A stretch of DNA of 5,578 nt. It comes from an uncultured Verrucomicrobiota bacterium. Lineage in GTDB: Bacteria; Verrucomicrobiota; Verrucomicrobiia; Limisphaerales; UBA9464. The stretch lies in assembly GCA_903864375.1 (NCBI GenBank), contig CAIPFS010000709.1, positions 1-5,578 on the forward strand, written 5' to 3'. Under the pieces are notes generated by a model. That model did no database searches, was not told the DNA's origin, and saw only the letters and a list, made by a program, of their open reading frames with translations. Shown here in pieces: positions 1-5,578 of the stretch. Position 1 is the first letter of the stretch. Each line of letters begins with the position of its first letter. A program made the position numbers and the translations under genes.

Positions 1-19
1 GCTGTTCGACCTGTCACCG

Positions 20-23
<4 letters not shown>
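1..23 (+). CDS. actA: ActA, 3' end only (multiheme cytochrome c subunit of ACIII)
   Basis: Only the last codons are present. The first whole codon begins at 3, and the frame reads C-S-T-C-H-R followed by TGA at 21-23. CSTCH is a canonical CXXCH motif for covalent heme c attachment, placed one residue before the stop. ActA is the pentaheme, membrane-anchored periplasmic cytochrome c of Alternative Complex III and is normally encoded just upstream of actB. The gene order and the heme motif therefore point to the same identity. The TGA overlaps the actB start as ATGA, typical of tightly coupled operon genes. The other two + frames are also open across these 23 bases, so the frame choice rests on the CXXCH motif, the stop/start overlap and the context. 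Identity as ActA is inferred, because almost none of the protein is visible. Confidence 0.75.
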
Positions 24-3339
<3,316 letters not shown>

Positions 3340-3340
<1 letters not shown>

Positions 3341-4818
3341 TGGCCAAGAGTGCTAGCGTCCCGATGGCGGCCAGTGCCGACCCGGGGCATTCCAAATCCC
3401 CGGCTGCAGCCAGGACCGTGGTCCTTGAGGATCCTCCGGCGGTTCTTGTGAACCCGCCGTTGGTCTTGAACAACCGATCCCTAGGCTGGATCACGGACAC
3501 CATTGCCGGCATTTGCGAGAAGCCGATGCCCAAGTGGTGGCTCCCCACCTTTGTTGCCAGCGCCGGCTTGATGGGCATGATGTATGCCCTGATCGCTTAC
3601 CTGATTGCCACCGGCGTCGGTGTCTGGGGATTGAACAACCCGGTCTGCTGGGCCTGGGATATCACGAACTTCGTGTTCTGGATTGGTATCGGTCACGCCG
3701 GCACCCTGATCTCCGCCGTCTTGTTCCTGCTCCGGCAGAAATGGCGGACGAGCATCAACCGCGCCGCCGAAGCCATGACCCTGTTCGCGGTGGCCTGTGC
3801 GGGTATTTTCCCGGTCATCCATGTCGGACGTATCTGGTACGCCCCCATCTTCCTGGCGCCGATTCCCAACTCGAACATGATCTGGCCTCAGTTCAGGTCT
3901 CCGCTGTTGTGGGACGTGTTCGCGGTCTCCACCTACGGAACGGTCTCGTTGCTGTTTTGGTATGTCGGTTTGATTCCTGATCTGGCCACACTTCGGGATC
4001 GGGCCAAAACCCGTATCCGCGCCATTGCCTATGGCATTTTCGCCCTGGGTTGGCGCGGTTCGAACCGCCACTGGAGCAACTACGAAAAGGCCTACCTCAT
4101 CCTGGCGGGTATCAGCACGCCGCTGGTGCTTTCGGTGCACTCCATCGTGTCGTTTGACTTCGCTGTCTCGGTGGTCCCGGGATGGCACACCACCATCTTC
4201 CCTCCCTACTTTGTCGCTGGAGCCATTTTCTCCGGATTCGGCATGGTGCTGACGCTGATGATCCCGATGCGGACGTTGTTCAAGCTGGAGGACGTCATCA
4301 CCGAGCGCCACGTCGGCTTGATGTGCAAGGTCATTCTGGCAACGGGTTCGATGGTCGGATACGCCTACGGCATGGAGTTTTTCATCGCCTGGTACGGTGG
4401 AAGTCCCTACGAGCTCTACGCCTTCAAGAATCGGGCCTTCGGTCCGTATTGGTGGGCTTACTGGAGCATGATCAGCTGCAACGTGATCAGCCCCCACCTG
4501 TTCTGGTTCAAATGGTGCCGCAAGACGATGTGGTTCGTCTGGGGTGTCTCCATCATCGTCAACATCGGCATGTGGTTTGAGCGGTTTGTCATCATCGTGA
4601 CCTCGCTGCACCGCGATTATCTTCCTGCCAGCTGGGGATACTTCACCCCGACCTGGGTCGATGTGTTCACGTTTGTGGGCAGCTTCGGCCAGTTCATGAC
4701 GTTGTTCCTTTTGTTCATTCGATTCCTGCCCGCCATCGCGATCAGCGAAGTCAAGGGCGTAACCCCGCAGGCTGACCCGCACCATCCGTTGGGTGGTGCC
4801 AAGGAGGCCCACCACTGA
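3340..4818 (+). CDS. actC: ActC, NrfD/PsrC-type quinol-binding membrane subunit of Alternative Complex III
   Basis: This 492-residue integral membrane protein is the subunit where menaquinol or ubiquinol is expected to be oxidised, delivering electrons to the Fe-S clusters of ActB. It belongs to the NrfD/PsrC (polysulfide reductase membrane subunit) family. I read ten hydrophobic segments, at roughly 67-92, 108-132, 143-163, 189-213, 250-272, 287-312, 326-351, 369-391, 396-419 and 438-463. Family-typical stretches include GIGHAGTLISA (116-126), PVIHVGRIW (158-166), SVHSIVSFDFAVS (265-277) and PGWHTTIFPPYFVAGAIFSG (280-299). His119, His161, Arg164, His267 and Asp273 are polar residues in or beside helices and are candidates for quinol binding or proton transfer; that role is inferred. 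The first 60 or so residues are a soluble, Ala/Pro-rich tail, and the C-terminus is His-rich (HHPLGGAKEAHH). Neighbours overlap by one base on each side. ActF, the related second NrfD-like subunit, is less likely because actC directly follows actB and precedes actD. Confidence 0.97.
4801..4807 (+). promoter_or_regulatory. Ribosome binding site for actD
   Basis: AAGGAGG, a near-perfect Shine-Dalgarno match, lies within the last codons of actC, 10 bases before the ATG at 4818. The start codon overlaps the actC stop as TGATG. The site supports this ATG as the true start of actD. Confidence 0.85.
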
Positions 4819-5351
4819 TGAGTTCCACTCCCAAACCTTACGGTCTTCTGGCCGAGTTCGAGACTGCTGCGGATATTTTCGAGGCTGCAATTCGCGTTCG
4901 CGATGCGGGCTATCGCAAGTGGGACGTCTTTACGCCCTTTCCCATCCACGGCATGGATGCCGCGATGGGCTTGAAGAATTCCCCGGTCGGATGGTTTACC
5001 TTCATGGGTGGATTCACCGGGTTTTTCACCGGCATGACCATGATCTGGTACATGAACGGCTTCGAATATCCTCTGGTCGTGGGTGGCAAACCGCTGTTTA
5101 CACCGCTGTTTGCCTTCCCGGTCAGCTATGAATTGACCATTCTGCTGGGGGCATTTGGGACGATTTTTGGGATGTTTGCCTTGAATCAGCTTCCCCGGCT
5201 CCATCATCCCCTTTTCAACAGCGAACGGTTCCGTCGCGCCTCTGACGACCGCTTCTTTTTGTGCATTGAGGCCAGGGACCCAAAGTTCTCCGAAGCCCGT
5301 GCGGTGCTGGAGTCTGCCGGAGCCAAGGCGATTGAACTCGTGGAGGACTAA
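4818..5351 (+). CDS. actD: ActD, DUF3341 membrane subunit of Alternative Complex III
   Basis: This 177-residue protein is the small ActD subunit, a member of the DUF3341 family. It carries no cofactor; in ACIII it sits in the membrane beside ActC/ActF and is thought to be structural. The N-terminal soluble part (about 1-54) begins with the typical YGLLAEFETAADIFEAA and contains a conserved DVFTPFPIHGMDAAMGL segment (36-52). Two membrane helices follow at about 55-78 and 102-122, joined by a loop with YPLVVGGKPLFTPLFAFPVS (84-103). The tail after residue 125 carries the family signature LHHPLFNSERF and DDRFFLCIEARDP, ending in a short soluble alpha/beta-like stretch. Length is normal for the family and no key segment is missing. 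One-base overlaps with actC and actE, and good ribosome binding sites before both actD and actE, place it firmly in the operon. The family assignment is strong; no catalytic role is known or visible. Confidence 0.96.
   Translation: MSSTPKPYGLLAEFETAADIFEAAIRVRDAGYRKWDVFTPFPIHGMDAAMGLKNSPVGWFTFMGGFTGFFTGMTMIWYMNGFEYPLVVGGKPLFTPLFAFPVSYELTILLGAFGTIFGMFALNQLPRLHHPLFNSERFRRASDDRFFLCIEARDPKFSEARAVLESAGAKAIELVED
5342..5347 (+). promoter_or_regulatory. Ribosome binding site for actE
   Basis: GGAGGA lies in the last codons of actD, only 3-4 bases before the ATG at 5351, which is shorter than usual spacing. The start overlaps the actD stop as TAATG, so re-initiation by ribosomes finishing actD may contribute. 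No better start lies nearby. Confidence 0.7.
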
Positions 5352-5578
5352 TGCGCTACTTCTTTCTCTTTTTCTTTCTCGCCGTGGCGGCGACGCTGGG
5401 CGTGACCGGTTTCCGCGGTGGTTATTCCACCCGCCCGCCGCTGCAGGTCTTCAATGACATGAAGAACCAGGCGAAGCTTCGGCCACAAACCGACAGCACC
5501 TTTCCCGGTTTTGCCGATGGTGTGTCGTCGCGGGCCTTCCCGGCCGGAACAGTGGCCCAACAGGTGGGCTATCAAGAC
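5351..5578 (+). CDS. actE: ActE, N-terminal part (cytochrome c subunit of Alternative Complex III)
   Basis: Only the first 76 codons are present; the window edge cuts the gene in frame. In ACIII, ActE is a periplasmic monoheme cytochrome c that helps pass electrons from the complex to its acceptor. The visible part starts with a Phe/Leu-rich hydrophobic signal or anchor (MRYFFLFFFLAVAATLGVTG, 1-20). A mature-type segment follows: FRGGYSTRPP, then FNDMKNQAKLRPQ (35-47) and FADGVSSRAFPAGTVAQ (54-70). These match the ActE pattern as I remember it, roughly DM..Q.K..P, then FADGRS, then GTVARG. The second block is somewhat diverged, with Val for the usual Arg after DG. The heme motif CXXCH is not yet reached and should lie downstream. 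No cysteine occurs in the visible part, so there is no lipobox, unlike some ActE proteins that are lipid-anchored. Position directly after actD supports the identity. Confidence 0.88.
   Translation, partial: MRYFFLFFFLAVAATLGVTGFRGGYSTRPPLQVFNDMKNQAKLRPQTDSTFPGFADGVSSRAFPAGTVAQQVGYQD

Noticed and set aside
4471..4492. Two nearby copies of TGATCAGC in actC.
   Set aside because: They encode MISCNVIS in a family-typical helix. TGATCA is a short palindrome, and two copies are not enough to suggest an operator.
3481..4890. A 469-codon open frame on the minus strand, antisense to actC.
   Set aside because: Its product is highly charged and low in hydrophobic content, the mirror image of a membrane protein's codons. 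It crosses the actC/actD junction and has no family resemblance.
5013..5036. Tandem TTCACCGG repeat in actD.
   Set aside because: It is explained by the Phe-Thr-Gly repeats of the first membrane helix (FTGFFTG) and is too short to be a functional repeat.

Overview
This window is an internal piece of an act operon, which encodes Alternative Complex III (ACIII). ACIII is the membrane quinol:electron-acceptor oxidoreductase that replaces the cytochrome bc1 complex in many bacteria. All genes lie on the + strand in the order actA (last codons only), actB, actC, actD, actE (first 76 codons). The usual next gene, actF, and any cytochrome oxidase genes would lie beyond the right edge.

Layout: positions 1-23 hold the extreme 3' end of a c-type cytochrome gene whose last residues, CSTCHR, form a heme-binding CXXCH motif. 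This fits the pentaheme subunit ActA. From 20 to 3340 is a fused ActB: a Tat-type signal with a possible lipobox, a molybdopterin-oxidoreductase-like domain without recognisable cofactor ligands, and a four-cluster ferredoxin domain. From 3340 to 4818 is ActC, a ten-helix NrfD/PsrC-type membrane subunit. From 4818 to 5351 is ActD, a DUF3341 protein with two membrane helices. From 5351 to the edge is the start of ActE, expected to be a monoheme cytochrome c. Every junction is a stop/start overlap and there is no intergenic DNA, so I see no room for a promoter, terminator, RNA gene or mobile element. The genes look intact and similar in base use, and I see no sign of recent insertion.

How they work together (family knowledge): quinol is oxidised at the membrane subunit ActC. 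Electrons pass through the Fe-S clusters of ActB to the hemes of ActA and ActE, and then to a terminal oxidase or soluble carrier. ActD (with ActF) is a membrane subunit without cofactors.

Organism: GC content is roughly 60% by eye. The fused ActB and the wording of the conserved motifs suggest a Gram-negative, aerobic-type respirer. Verrucomicrobiota, or a relative in the Planctomycetota/Verrucomicrobiota group, is my best guess, but this is an impression and not a placement. I find a known respiratory complex here rather than an undescribed system. The points most worth checking are the lineage-specific details: the CXXCHR terminus of ActA, the Cys-to-Thr substitution in the third ActB Fe-S motif, and the missing lipobox cysteine in ActE.
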